Shown here one piece after another: positions 26,608 to 35,934 of a stretch of 64,000 nucleotides of DNA. Under the pieces are notes generated by a model that worked only from the letters and a program-made list of their open reading frames with translations, was not told the DNA's origin and searched no databases. Location: positions 1-64,000 of the forward strand of contig CABXRY010000001.1 in NCBI GenBank assembly GCA_902514755.1, written 5' to 3'. Origin of the DNA: an uncultured Pelagibacteraceae bacterium. Its GTDB lineage: Bacteria; Pseudomonadota; Alphaproteobacteria; Pelagibacterales; Pelagibacteraceae. Within the stretch, counting starts at the first letter, position 1. Each line of letters starts with the position of its first letter. The position numbers and the translations under genes are program-made.

Positions 26608-27618
26608 TCAATTATAACCTTTGGGGTTTAAAGTTTGCCATCGCCAAGCATCTTCACACATTTCATCAAGCTTATACTTTGCTTTCCAATTAAGGACTTT
26701 ATTTGCATGGTTGCAGTCGGCATAACTAATGGCTATATCTCCCTGTCTACGATCTACTATAGTAAAAGGTATTTTTCTACCTGAAGTTTTTTCAAAGGCT
26801 TTGACCACGTCAAGCACTGAATGGCCTTTGCCTGTACCTAAATTTGCTATCAATACTTGTGGCTTTTTCATAATTACTTGTAATGCTTTTATATGTCCAA
26901 TTGCTAAATCTACAACATGGATATAATCGCGAATTCCAGTTCCATCTGGTGTTTCATAGTCTCCTCCAAAAATATAGAGTTTTTTTATTTTTCCGATAGC
27001 TACTTGTGAGACAAATGGAATTAAATTATTTGGAATATCATTTGGATCTTCACCGATTAATCCACTTTTATGAGCACCTATAGGATTAAAATATCTTAAT
27101 ATTCCCAGACAATAATTATCGCTTGTATTAAATACATCTTGCAAATATTGCTCAATCATAATTTTACTTCGACTATATGGATTTGATCCTGATAATGGAA
27201 CATTTTCTTTAATAGGTATACTTTGAGGATTACCATAAACACTAGCAGATGAACTGAATAGAAATATCTTACAATTAAATTCTTTCATAACTTCAATTAA
27301 AGAAAATGTTCCTCCTAAATTATTATTATAATATTCAACAGGCTTTAAAATTGACTCATTAACTGATTTTAAACCTGCAAAGTGAATCACGGCCTCAATA
27401 GAGTGTTTGTCAAAAACTTTTTTAAGAGCAGATTTGTTTCGAATATCAAGCCTATAAAAAGGAATTTTACATTTAAACAATTTTTCAACACGTTTTAAAG
27501 ATTCTAAAGATGAATTTGTAAGATTATCCACTGCTACTACTTTAAAACCAGCATTAATAAGTTCTGCTACAGTATGTGATCCTATATAACCTGTTGCTCC
27601 TGATACTAATATTTTCAT
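26608..27618 (-). CDS. galE: UDP-glucose 4-epimerase
   Basis: 336 aa, normal GalE length. It shows VSGATGYIGSHTVAEL at the N-terminus, HFAGLKSVNESI, SSSASVYGNP, NPYSRSKIMIEQ (YxxxK), LRYFNPIGAH, GTGIRDYIHVVDLA and NLGTGKGHSVLDV, a complete GalE motif set. It interconverts UDP-glucose and UDP-galactose (or the N-acetyl forms). It stands between the neuB remnant and a glycosyltransferase and probably supplies galactose to the island polysaccharide. Confidence 0.94.
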   Translation of the reverse strand: MKILVSGATGYIGSHTVAELINAGFKVVAVDNLTNSSLESLKRVEKLFKCKIPFYRLDIRNKSALKKVFDKHSIEAVIHFAGLKSVNESILKPVEYYNNNLGGTFSLIEVMKEFNCKIFLFSSSASVYGNPQSIPIKENVPLSGSNPYSRSKIMIEQYLQDVFNTSDNYCLGILRYFNPIGAHKSGLIGEDPNDIPNNLIPFVSQVAIGKIKKLYIFGGDYETPDGTGIRDYIHVVDLAIGHIKALQVIMKKPQVLIANLGTGKGHSVLDVVKAFEKTSGRKIPFTIVDRRQGDIAISYADCNHANKVLNWKAKYKLDEMCEDAWRWQTLNPKGYN

Positions 27619-27706
27619 ATTTTTTATAAAATTTTATTAATTAATACTATCGAATTTTTTTTGAAAAAAATAATAATTTATATAATAAGTAAATATTTAT
27701 TTTTTT

Positions 27707-28918
27707 TTAAATTTTGTTCGTTACAAGCTTCAACAAACTTTCAATTATTTTTTCTTTATTAAAAACTGTTTTCAGTAAATAATCATTTCGATTAATAAAA
27801 TTTTCTCTCTCTTCTTTATTCATTTCAATACATTTCTTAAATAACTTTGCAATATCTTTAATATTTGATGGATCAGCATATAACCCAAGATTATTTTCCT
27901 TAACAATATTGGCAGTCTCTCCATTAATTATTGCTAAAATAGGTTTTTTTGCTGCAATATAAGTTTGTGTTTTGGAAGGAATTAAAGATGAGAATAAGGG
28001 ATCATTAATTAAAGAGATAATTAAAAAATCACTATTGTTGTAATATTCAGACATCTTTGAACTTGGCTGCCTACCATAAAAAATTATATTAGAATTATTT
28101 TTTGCTAGCATCTTTAATTTAGCTAGATTGGATCCATCTCCAACTATACTTAGTTGAGATTTTTTTTGATATTCATCTGATAATGAACTGTAAGCAATAA
28201 TTATATTCTCTAAATTTTGAAGTTTTCCTATATTTCCTGCAAAAGTAAAATTTACAACTTTATTAGTTTCGTCTACCTTTTTCGCCAAGGAGCTTATATC
28301 TAAATTGTCAGACCAATTTGGTAAATAATGAAAATTTATATCCTTTTTAGTGTAATGTGCAAGTTTTGTCTCAAAGCCTTTGCTAGAAATTGCTATAGCA
28401 TCAATATTTCTATAAATAAACTTTACAAATATATTTAAAATATTGTGTAATATTTTATTTTTTTTAAAACCATAAGCATACAAACTTTCAGGCCAAATAT
28501 CTTGTACCCAAAGAGTAGTTCTCTTTTTATATAACTTTTTTATTAATACTACAGGTAACATGTCAGTTAATGCACCCAAATTAAAACCAAATATATAATC
28601 ATATTTCCTACCTATTAAAATTGCGATAATGCTTCCTAAAATCATAAAATTTAAATATTTCATTTTTTTTTTAAATGCACTATCTCTATATCCAGTGATG
28701 GCGTAAACTCTGAAAATATTTATATCTTGATAATTATCTTTTCGAAAAAAAGTGTTCTTAAAATTTGAAAAAACTTTTCCAAATGGATAAGTTGGGACTA
28801 AAGTTAAAACGTCAATATCATATCCTTTGTTTTTCCATGATAAAGCAATGTCATTGATTTTAAACTCTTCAGGATAAAAACACTCAGTTACAATTAAAAT
28901 TTTTTTATTCTTTGTCAA
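27707..28918 (-). CDS. Glycosyltransferase family 4 (WbuB-like)
   Basis: 403 aa if started at the TTG at 28918, which gives LTKNKKILIVTECFYPEEF as the N-terminus; an upstream ATG (28972) would overlap the previous gene by 68 bases and adds an unusual leader. Motifs include VQDIWPESL, a nucleotide-sugar site around FAGNIGKLQNLENII, and IPSKTQTYIAAKKPILAIING. The closest known type is the WbuB/WcaI-like group that handles fucosamine-type sugars. It lies beside the 2-epimerase and RmlD-like reductase. Cytoplasmic face, transferring to the lipid-linked repeat unit; acceptor unknown. Confidence 0.82.
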   Translation of the reverse strand: MTKNKKILIVTECFYPEEFKINDIALSWKNKGYDIDVLTLVPTYPFGKVFSNFKNTFFRKDNYQDINIFRVYAITGYRDSAFKKKMKYLNFMILGSIIAILIGRKYDYIFGFNLGALTDMLPVVLIKKLYKKRTTLWVQDIWPESLYAYGFKKNKILHNILNIFVKFIYRNIDAIAISSKGFETKLAHYTKKDINFHYLPNWSDNLDISSLAKKVDETNKVVNFTFAGNIGKLQNLENIIIAYSSLSDEYQKKSQLSIVGDGSNLAKLKMLAKNNSNIIFYGRQPSSKMSEYYNNSDFLIISLINDPLFSSLIPSKTQTYIAAKKPILAIINGETANIVKENNLGLYADPSNIKDIAKLFKKCIEMNKEERENFINRNDYLLKTVFNKEKIIESLLKLVTNKI

Positions 28919-29789
28919 AATAAATTGCCTTATATTGAGAATACAAAGGCCTATTTTTAACAATAGTCTCAATCATTTCAAAAATCATTTCATCGTAAGA
29001 TGGAATAGTGTGATTTAATAATAATCTAGTATCAACAAAGCTTTTATCAACAAATTTACTCTCAAATTGTTTAATATTGATATTTTTTTTAGTGTGTTTA
29101 TTAAATAAATTTAGAAGTTCATACTTAGTGATAGTTGAGTTATTTGTTACATGATATAATCCTGTCACACGTCTATCGACTGACCATTTAATTACTTTCG
29201 CAAGCTCTATTGTTGTTACTCCTGACCAAATAGCTTTGGTAAAACCTAAAATTTCATTTTCTTGATTCATGAACCAATGAAACAATCCTTCTCCATTATC
29301 TTTAATTTCTGGACCAATAACAGAGGTCCTCAAGGTTAGATTTTTATTATCTACAATTTCTCCTAATATTTTAGTTTGCGCATAGATACCTTGACCATCC
29401 CTATGATCAGTCTCAATATACTCACCTTTTTCGCCAGAAAATACACAATCAGTAGATATATGAATAAGTCTTGACTTAATTTCATCAGAAATTCTTGCCA
29501 ACATATGGGGAAGATATGAATTTATAAAAATTGCTTCCTCTATATTTTTATTCGAACCACTTATCAAAATACCAACACAATTTATTATATAATCAGGCCT
29601 TAAATCTTTAATATAGTCTAATAACTTTCTTTCATTTCTTACATCAATAAGAGCGGTTTCTTTTCTAAACTTGGAGGTTCTAGCAATGTCAAATAATGTG
29701 TAGTCACTATTATTAATTAAATAGTTACAAAGTTGATGACCCAGCATTCCTGTTGAGCCTAAAACTAAAACCCTGGGATTTTTAAACAT
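28905..29789 (-). CDS. RmlD-like sugar nucleotide reductase (SDR)
   Basis: 294 aa. VLVLGSTGMLGHQLCNYL is the cofactor site; HISTDCVFSGEKG, then IYAQTKILGE (YxxxK) and RTSVIG follow, as in RmlD/WbjC-type reductases. Lying next to a UDP-HexNAc 2-epimerase, it resembles the reductase of L-fucosamine or L-quinovosamine pathways (WbvR/FnlB types). The matching 5-inverting dehydratase (FnlA/WbjB type) was not found in this window. Two bases separate it from the 2-epimerase stop. Confidence 0.8.
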   Translation of the reverse strand: MFKNPRVLVLGSTGMLGHQLCNYLINNSDYTLFDIARTSKFRKETALIDVRNERKLLDYIKDLRPDYIINCVGILISGSNKNIEEAIFINSYLPHMLARISDEIKSRLIHISTDCVFSGEKGEYIETDHRDGQGIYAQTKILGEIVDNKNLTLRTSVIGPEIKDNGEGLFHWFMNQENEILGFTKAIWSGVTTIELAKVIKWSVDRRVTGLYHVTNNSTITKYELLNLFNKHTKKNINIKQFESKFVDKSFVDTRLLLNHTIPSYDEMIFEMIETIVKNRPLYSQYKAIYFDKE

Positions 29790-29791
29790 AT

Positions 29792-30907
29792 TTACTTATA
29801 CCACACAGTTCTATTAATATAGTCAGTATAAGAAAGAATGATTTTAAGTATTTTGTCTGAAACATTGTCAACATTATAATCTTGCACTATTTTTGTACAT
29901 CGATTCTCCGTTACAACTTTAATTGACTGCATAATTCTATCTTTATCCAATCCTGACATTATCAAAGTGCCTTCATCCATACCTTCCGGTCTTTCATGAG
30001 CTTGGCGAATAGTGATAGCAGGAAAACTCAAAATAGATGCCTCCTCTGTTATAGTTCCACTATCAGAAATTGTACAAAAAGCATTCATTTGCAATTTAAT
30101 ATAGTCATGAAACCCATAAGGTTTGGCAAAAGTTATATTTTTACTTAAATTTTTATAATTCATAAGTTTTAGTTTTTTTTCAGTTCTTGGGTGTGTTGAT
30201 ATAAAAATTGGCATTTTAAAAACTTTTTCAATTTCATTAATCGAACTTAATAATTTTTCAAAATTTTTTTTATAATCTACATTTTCTTCACGATGGATGC
30301 TTACTACAAAATATTTCTTAGGAGTTAGTTTAAGTTTAGCAAGGATCTTACTAGTCTCTATTAAATTCATATTCGCATTAACAACTTCTTTCATAGGTGA
30401 ACCAATTTTAATAATTGTTTCTGGTTTTATACCTTCAGAAATTAAATAATCTCTAGCGTGTTCTGATAGTGGTAAATTTATGTCACTTAAGTGATCAACA
30501 ATTTTTCTATTTATTTCCTCGGGGACCCTTTGATCAAAACATCTATTACCAGCCTCCATATGAAAAACAGGTATCTTTCTTTTTTTTGCAGGTATGACAC
30601 TTAAACAACTATTTGTATCACCATAAATTAATACTGCATCTGGATTTAGTTCATCTAAATGGTCATCTATCTTTGATATTATATCCCCTATAGTTTTTGA
30701 TGGTGTTTCTTTTGCGGCTTCTAGAAAGTAATTAGGTTTTCTTATACCAAGTTGCTCGAAAAATAATTCATTAAGTTCATAATTGTGGTTTTGCCCTGTA
30801 TGGACAATAATATGTTCAGTATACTCATCTAATTTTTTTATAACTTGACTTAATTTAATAATTTCAGGACGAGTTCCAACAATTGTTAATACTTTTATTT
30901 TTTTCAT
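29792..30907 (-). CDS. UDP-HexNAc 2-epimerase (WecB/WbjD/FnlC family)
   Basis: 371 aa. The N-terminal VLTIVGTRPEIIKL, HTGQNHNYELN, VLIYGDTNS, HMEAGNRCFDQRVPEEINRK and VSIHREENV are classic non-hydrolysing 2-epimerase motifs, with ISDSGTITEEASIL near the C-terminus. The GNRCFDQRVPEE form is typical of the FnlC/WbjD subgroup that works on 6-deoxy amino sugars. It precedes the RmlD-like gene, so the pair probably makes a UDP-L-6-deoxy-HexNAc. Confidence 0.88.
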   Translation of the reverse strand: MKKIKVLTIVGTRPEIIKLSQVIKKLDEYTEHIIVHTGQNHNYELNELFFEQLGIRKPNYFLEAAKETPSKTIGDIISKIDDHLDELNPDAVLIYGDTNSCLSVIPAKKRKIPVFHMEAGNRCFDQRVPEEINRKIVDHLSDINLPLSEHARDYLISEGIKPETIIKIGSPMKEVVNANMNLIETSKILAKLKLTPKKYFVVSIHREENVDYKKNFEKLLSSINEIEKVFKMPIFISTHPRTEKKLKLMNYKNLSKNITFAKPYGFHDYIKLQMNAFCTISDSGTITEEASILSFPAITIRQAHERPEGMDEGTLIMSGLDKDRIMQSIKVVTENRCTKIVQDYNVDNVSDKILKIILSYTDYINRTVWYK

Positions 30908-30956
30908 AAAGTTATTTAGCTTTAAACATTTTCAATTTGTTATATATTTTAATACT

Positions 30957-31724
30957 TTAATTGTTTTCTACCAAATCATCTTTTTCGATACCATAAGGGT
31001 AGTTGATCAATACTGCTTTTAAGGGCCCTTTAAAAACAAATAGACTTCCAGCTATGGCTCCAACAACCCCACATGAGTTAAAAAGATTTTTCATATCATT
31101 AAGATTTTCAGCTCCTCCCATAATAGAGATTGGAACATTAACAGCATTTCGCAAATTTTTAGCCAAAATAAGATCATAACCACTCATTGCGCCATCCAAA
31201 TCAATAGAATTAATTACAACCTCTCCAGCACCAAACTTTACTGCTAATTTAGCTAGCTCTATAGGTGTTTTATTAGTCCTAACTTTGCCATTATGCGTAA
31301 AAACTTCATATTTTCCAAATAAATTTCTCTTAACATCAAGAATAACTATTACACTCTGGCCACCAATTTTTGATGATATATCTGTTACCAACTCAGGATT
31401 AGCAATAAAGGCAGCACTAATTGCAACCTTTTCAACACCAAGACTAATAATATATTCAGCATGTTCAACCGTTTTTACACCTCCACCATAACAAAGAGGC
31501 ATTCTACATTCTGCTGCAATTTTTTTTATTGTTAAAAAATCTGGGTCCATGCCTTTGGTAGTTGCATCAATATCTAAAACAATCAATTCGTCAGCTTCTT
31601 TTTCATTAAATATTCTAACAGCATTAATTGGGTCTCCAACATATTTAAACGGTTTAAAATTCTTTGTCTTGACTAAGCCTTTATCCCTTATTAACAAACA
31701 GGGAATAATTCTTGGTTTCAGCAT
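30957..31724 (-). CDS. hisF: HisF-like cyclase subunit of an amino-sugar amidotransferase system
   Basis: 255 aa TIM barrel. PRIIPCLLIRDKGLVKTKNFK, DELIVLDIDAT, PLCYGGGV and VVINSIDLDGAMSGYD are HisF motifs, but this copy lies with a HisH homologue and a WbpG-type amidotransferase inside the polysaccharide island, not with histidine genes. In Pseudomonas O-antigen loci such HisH2/HisF2 pairs deliver ammonia to the WbpG enzyme, which makes an acetamidino group on a sugar. That role is inferred. It is four bases downstream of hisH. Confidence 0.87.
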   Translation of the reverse strand: MLKPRIIPCLLIRDKGLVKTKNFKPFKYVGDPINAVRIFNEKEADELIVLDIDATTKGMDPDFLTIKKIAAECRMPLCYGGGVKTVEHAEYIISLGVEKVAISAAFIANPELVTDISSKIGGQSVIVILDVKRNLFGKYEVFTHNGKVRTNKTPIELAKLAVKFGAGEVVINSIDLDGAMSGYDLILAKNLRNAVNVPISIMGGAENLNDMKNLFNSCGVVGAIAGSLFVFKGPLKAVLINYPYGIEKDDLVENN

Positions 31725-31727
31725 ATA

Positions 31728-32333
31728 TTAAATTTCTGCGAAATTTTTCAAAAGTTGCATTCCAAAATGATGGCTCTTTTCGGGATGAAACTGAACTCCA
31801 AATATATTCCCTTTTCTAACAGAACATACATATTCACCTCCATAATTTGCAGTGGCTTCTACATCAGACTCTTCACAAGCATCAAAGTAATACGAATGTA
31901 AAAAATAAAACTTCAAATCTTCTTTTGTATTTTTATACAATCCGCCATAAGACTTTGGATTAACATTATTCCAACCCATGTGGGGCAGAATAATGCCATT
32001 AGTAGAGTCAAACCTTTTAACTATTGCATCAATCCATCCTAATCCCTTTAATTTACCTTCCTCACTTGATCTTGCTAACATTTGCATACCTACACACACA
32101 CCTAAAATTGGTATTTTTCTATCAATCACCAGATCCTCTAAATTTTTACGCATACCAGATTTATCTAATTTCATAAATGCGTAATCAAACGACCCTACAC
32201 CTGGAAGTATCAGCTTAGTTACATTTACTAGGTCTTTTGAGGATCTTGCTATTAAAACCGGCAAGTTTAATCTAGTATAAACATCTTTAAATGCTTGGAC
32301 ATTTCCCAAGCCATAATCAACAATAGCAATCAT
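31728..32333 (-). CDS. hisH: HisH-like glutamine amidotransferase of the amino-sugar system
   Basis: 201 aa class I glutaminase. VDYGLGNVQAF and PGVGSFDYAF are at the N-terminus, the nucleophile Cys is in LGVCVGMQML (about residue 80), and VQFHPEKSHHFG carries the catalytic His and Glu. It releases ammonia from glutamine for its HisF partner. ATGA overlap with the WbpG-type gene. Its cluster shows it serves surface sugar modification rather than histidine synthesis. Confidence 0.88.
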   Translation of the reverse strand: MIAIVDYGLGNVQAFKDVYTRLNLPVLIARSSKDLVNVTKLILPGVGSFDYAFMKLDKSGMRKNLEDLVIDRKIPILGVCVGMQMLARSSEEGKLKGLGWIDAIVKRFDSTNGIILPHMGWNNVNPKSYGGLYKNTKEDLKFYFLHSYYFDACEESDVEATANYGGEYVCSVRKGNIFGVQFHPEKSHHFGMQLLKNFAEI

Positions 32334-33472
32334 TTATATAACCTCTTTTCTAAGCCAAATAATTGCATCATCTTTGAGCCAAAATTCACAAATAATTGTT
32401 TATTTTTATAGTCACCAACGTTTTTGTTATCACTTTCAAATATAGAATTCAATTCGCTAACAGTCAAACCTAGCTTATGAGAAACATATTCAAATTCTTT
32501 CTTTAAAAAATGATCATCAAGTTCTGGAGATTTAATTCTCTCAATTGCATCTTCTCTTGTCATTTGACTGGTAAGAATTAAACTAGAAAAATGAGCTCTC
32601 CTTTTATCAAAACCAAATTTATTGGGTAACCAGTAATCTTCAAAAAAACGAGTAAAACGAGACTCATGGTGCTTATGTTTAAATTTTTTCCAACCACAAA
32701 ATTTATTTAATTCAACCTCGGCATCTGACTTTACATATGTAATAAAATTTAAGGGGTTAAATACCTGCATTCCTAAAAAGTATTTATAATAAATCTTAGA
32801 TACAAATACATCAATAATTGGAAAAGTTTTTAATGGTCTTTCTCCATATATAGAATGAATATCTGTAATTAATGTTTTGTCAATTCCAGGGGTCACACCC
32901 CACTCATCTGGCTCTCTAATACACTCAGTAGAATAATTGCTTCCAGTTAAGACATATTTAACCTTATGCTTACGCGCAAACTTATACAATTCAGAAAAAA
33001 AGGCAGTGTCTTGAGGTATATCTTGATGTGGAATTTGTGACTTTAGAAATGCAACCTGAAGATCTTTCATTTCTTCCCAGTTAATAACCTCAGTATACAG
33101 ATCGAGTTGCAATCCATCGACAAGTTTTTCAATATTACCAACCGCTATATCTGTATTCCATCCCGCATCCACATGGAATAGCAAAGGCCTTAAGCCAAAC
33201 TTTACTTTTGCAATATAAGTTAAATATGAACTATCTAAACCACCACTTAATCCTATAATGCAATCAAAATTCTTGTGTTTACCCTCTTTTTTAATTTTCT
33301 CTATAGTTTTAAATAATCCCTTTTCGTCTTTGAGATTTTTGTTCCATTTTGGGAGAATTATATTGTAAAAGTTATTACAGTATATACATCGGCCATTTTC
33401 ATCAAACTCAATACGTGAGTCTGATGAGTCCATTATGCAATTTTTACATATTCTATATTGCTTATCAATCAT
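32330..33472 (-). CDS. N-acetyl sugar amidotransferase (WbpG/PseA-like)
   Basis: 380 aa. The N-terminal Cys pairs (RICKNCIMD, CIYCNNF) form a likely zinc site. The PP-loop IGLSGGLDSSYLTYIA is at about residues 71-86, and TGSNYSTECIREPDEWG follows, as in the family that turns an acetamido into an acetamidino group (WbpG, PseA, LegG-like). Together with HisH and HisF it forms a complete three-gene cassette. The likely target is the 6-deoxy amino sugar made by the downstream epimerase and reductase. Confidence 0.88.
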   Translation of the reverse strand: MIDKQYRICKNCIMDSSDSRIEFDENGRCIYCNNFYNIILPKWNKNLKDEKGLFKTIEKIKKEGKHKNFDCIIGLSGGLDSSYLTYIAKVKFGLRPLLFHVDAGWNTDIAVGNIEKLVDGLQLDLYTEVINWEEMKDLQVAFLKSQIPHQDIPQDTAFFSELYKFARKHKVKYVLTGSNYSTECIREPDEWGVTPGIDKTLITDIHSIYGERPLKTFPIIDVFVSKIYYKYFLGMQVFNPLNFITYVKSDAEVELNKFCGWKKFKHKHHESRFTRFFEDYWLPNKFGFDKRRAHFSSLILTSQMTREDAIERIKSPELDDHFLKKEFEYVSHKLGLTVSELNSIFESDNKNVGDYKNKQLFVNFGSKMMQLFGLEKRLYK

Positions 33473-34613
33473 GATTCAACTCCCTATATGTGTCTACAAT
33501 AAATTCCCATGTTTGATCTGAACAACGTTTCCAAGAATATTTATTTGAAAGTTTTTTTGCACGTTTTGAAATATATTTACGAAGTGAATGGTTATAGATA
33601 ATTTTCTCTATAGCGAAAACAATAGACTTACAATCTTCTGGGTTAAAATATACGCCGCCATCCTGAAGTACTTCTGGCATTGGTCCACGATCAGAACATG
33701 CAATAGGCAACCCCGATGCCATCCCTTCAATTAAAGTTATAGGCATATTTTCACAACTTGATGCAAAAATAAAAATATTCGATTTTGATAAGTATTCAGG
33801 CACCTTGTTGTGAGAAATAAAATCAATAACTTGGACAAATGAAGCCTCAGGATCATATTTATTAATACTTTTATCCAATAATGTCTGAGCCTTACCTTCT
33901 CCTCCACCAATCAGTTGTAATGTAATATTATGACCATGCGCTCGTAAAATCGAAAGCGCTTGAACAACAACCCATTGATGCTTATACATTTCGGTATTTG
34001 AAATATATACACATCGAATTGGTTCAGTGGAATCATTCGGCCAAGTATGATTAAATTGTAATGATCTAAAATTTAAACCTACCCCATGCGGAATACACTT
34101 TACACGAGTAAGGAGACCTGTTGATCTTTGTATAACTTTTGAAGCGTATTGAGTAAGAAAAATTACTCCATCAGAAAATCGAAATGCATAATTTTGAATA
34201 AGGAGAATTGCAAGCAACCTTATCCGTTGCTTTGTATAACCATAACGCCTCATTGCTCCAGGCTCATATGAAAGCATATCTTGACTAAGAACAATCATTG
34301 GTTTAAATCTACACAGCGTACTTGCATCAGTCGTAAACATAATATCACAACCAATACTTTTAGCTTCATAACTTAGCTTAGTTGCTTGCCACCAAATTTG
34401 TTTAATTATAGACTGCTGCAACTCTTTGGATGAATGCTTAATCAACCACCTATAGTTTTCTAATTTATTTAATAAACTATCTGGTGCCCATATATGCACC
34501 TCTTTGATGCCGTAATCTAAAGGGTTTACTTCGGATAGAATTCCCATCAAATAAGCTTTTGCACCACCAGAACGATTCCTTGATGCATCAATACCAACAG
34601 TTATTCTACGCAT
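33465..34613 (-). CDS. Glycosyltransferase family 4
   Basis: 382 aa GT-B protein. GIDASRNRSGGAKAYLMGIL resembles an N-terminal acceptor domain; the C-terminal half has RCVYISNTEMYKHQ, LQLIGGGEGKAQTLL, and FASSCENMPITLIEGMASGLP followed by SDRGPMPEVL, the GT4 donor-binding signature with the EX7E-type pair. It probably adds one sugar to the lipid-linked repeat. Codon use and composition look less AT-rich than in core genes, which hints at recent transfer. It overlaps the amidotransferase gene by eight bases. Confidence 0.87.
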   Translation of the reverse strand: MRRITVGIDASRNRSGGAKAYLMGILSEVNPLDYGIKEVHIWAPDSLLNKLENYRWLIKHSSKELQQSIIKQIWWQATKLSYEAKSIGCDIMFTTDASTLCRFKPMIVLSQDMLSYEPGAMRRYGYTKQRIRLLAILLIQNYAFRFSDGVIFLTQYASKVIQRSTGLLTRVKCIPHGVGLNFRSLQFNHTWPNDSTEPIRCVYISNTEMYKHQWVVVQALSILRAHGHNITLQLIGGGEGKAQTLLDKSINKYDPEASFVQVIDFISHNKVPEYLSKSNIFIFASSCENMPITLIEGMASGLPIACSDRGPMPEVLQDGGVYFNPEDCKSIVFAIEKIIYNHSLRKYISKRAKKLSNKYSWKRCSDQTWEFIVDTYRELNHD

Positions 34614-34644
34614 TCATTGCTCAACAATACAAAAAATTAAAAAA

Positions 34645-35934
34645 TTATACAACAGAAGCTTTTGATGAACTATATTGATTGTTAAGTTTATTTTGTAATA
34701 CTATACCCATAGCTATAAAAAAACCATAATGGAATCTGCCGTAGACATGGACAGGGATAAAAAGATCTGCAATGATAGCCGTAATTATAAATATTTTTAA
34801 AGATGCTGCTATTGTATCATGATGCGCATTAACATTGTTAATTGAAATCTTTCTATAATTGTGCACAACAAAATATAACATAAAGAGCAGTCCTATAATT
34901 CCATACCTAAAAGAGTAAACACCTGGTACAAAGAAAATATCATGAATTCCACCATCTGGTCTATAATTTCCCGCTGATATGCCACCCTTTATTTGGGCAT
35001 GTTTTTCATAGTATAACGCACCACTTCCAAATCCAAAAGGTAATGAGTATGGAAATTTATCAATTAACATGCCAAATACATTTTTAATTTCTGCAACTCG
35101 ATATGCTGTACTAGCATCTACAGAATACTCTTTAGTTTGAATCAGTTTTAATGTATCCTGGTACCTAGAAGTCACATTATCGAGATTAGTAGTGAATTTA
35201 AAATTTTCACCACCAGAATATATAAGAATTATTCCCGTAACCAATGAAGCTAACAAAATCAGCAAAAGTTTATTTTTAAATTTAGTAAAAAAAACAAATA
35301 TTAATGTAAATGATAATATCATGGTTATAGTTCTAGCTTTACTTTCTATTAGAATTGGATTTACAATATAGCCGACAACATAACCAATCAATAATACTTT
35401 TTTAAACCCGGAGACAAGTTTATTTCTTATAAGAAAATAAGCTAAAAAGGAATATAGGAAATGAACCTCTAAACCATATCGACTAGCATACTCAACTAAT
35501 TGACCTCCTTGAAAAACATCGCTTACCTTAGAGACTACTGATCCATAATACGAAAACAACTTTAAGGTTAACAGCCCGTACAATACATATAGAATCCTAT
35601 TATACTCTAAGTGATTTAACAATAATATACCTGCCGTATAACCTAAAAATGGAGCTAAATATCTCGCTAAATCTGCAGAAATATCTATGTAGCTCCACCC
35701 CATATATAAGCCAAGCAATCCTGATGGTATTAATACAACTATTGCAAAAAACAACATTCTATTCATGTGTGCTATGGCGTTTTTATGAAAAAAAATAATT
35801 AAAACATAAAACAAAAAAATAATTGCATAATTTATCTTTGGGTGAAGTTGTAAAGGAGCCAATAAAGTACTAATAAAAAGTAATATAAATATTATTAATA
35901 CATAAAAATTATTATATGCTTTTAAAATTCTCAT
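34645..35934 (-). CDS. wzy: Probable O-antigen polymerase Wzy
   Basis: 429 aa with about 11-12 membrane helices. A periplasmic stretch (about residues 285-345) includes PFGFGSGALYYEKHAQIKGG and GGIHDIFFVPGVYSFRYGIIG, similar in layout to Wzy polymerases. No strong family motif is visible, so the call rests on topology and its position between glycosyltransferase genes. Wzy joins repeat units in the periplasm. It lies one base from the GT2 stop. Confidence 0.68.
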   Translation of the reverse strand: MRILKAYNNFYVLIIFILLFISTLLAPLQLHPKINYAIIFLFYVLIIFFHKNAIAHMNRMLFFAIVVLIPSGLLGLYMGWSYIDISADLARYLAPFLGYTAGILLLNHLEYNRILYVLYGLLTLKLFSYYGSVVSKVSDVFQGGQLVEYASRYGLEVHFLYSFLAYFLIRNKLVSGFKKVLLIGYVVGYIVNPILIESKARTITMILSFTLIFVFFTKFKNKLLLILLASLVTGIILIYSGGENFKFTTNLDNVTSRYQDTLKLIQTKEYSVDASTAYRVAEIKNVFGMLIDKFPYSLPFGFGSGALYYEKHAQIKGGISAGNYRPDGGIHDIFFVPGVYSFRYGIIGLLFMLYFVVHNYRKISINNVNAHHDTIAASLKIFIITAIIADLFIPVHVYGRFHYGFFIAMGIVLQNKLNNQYSSSKASVV

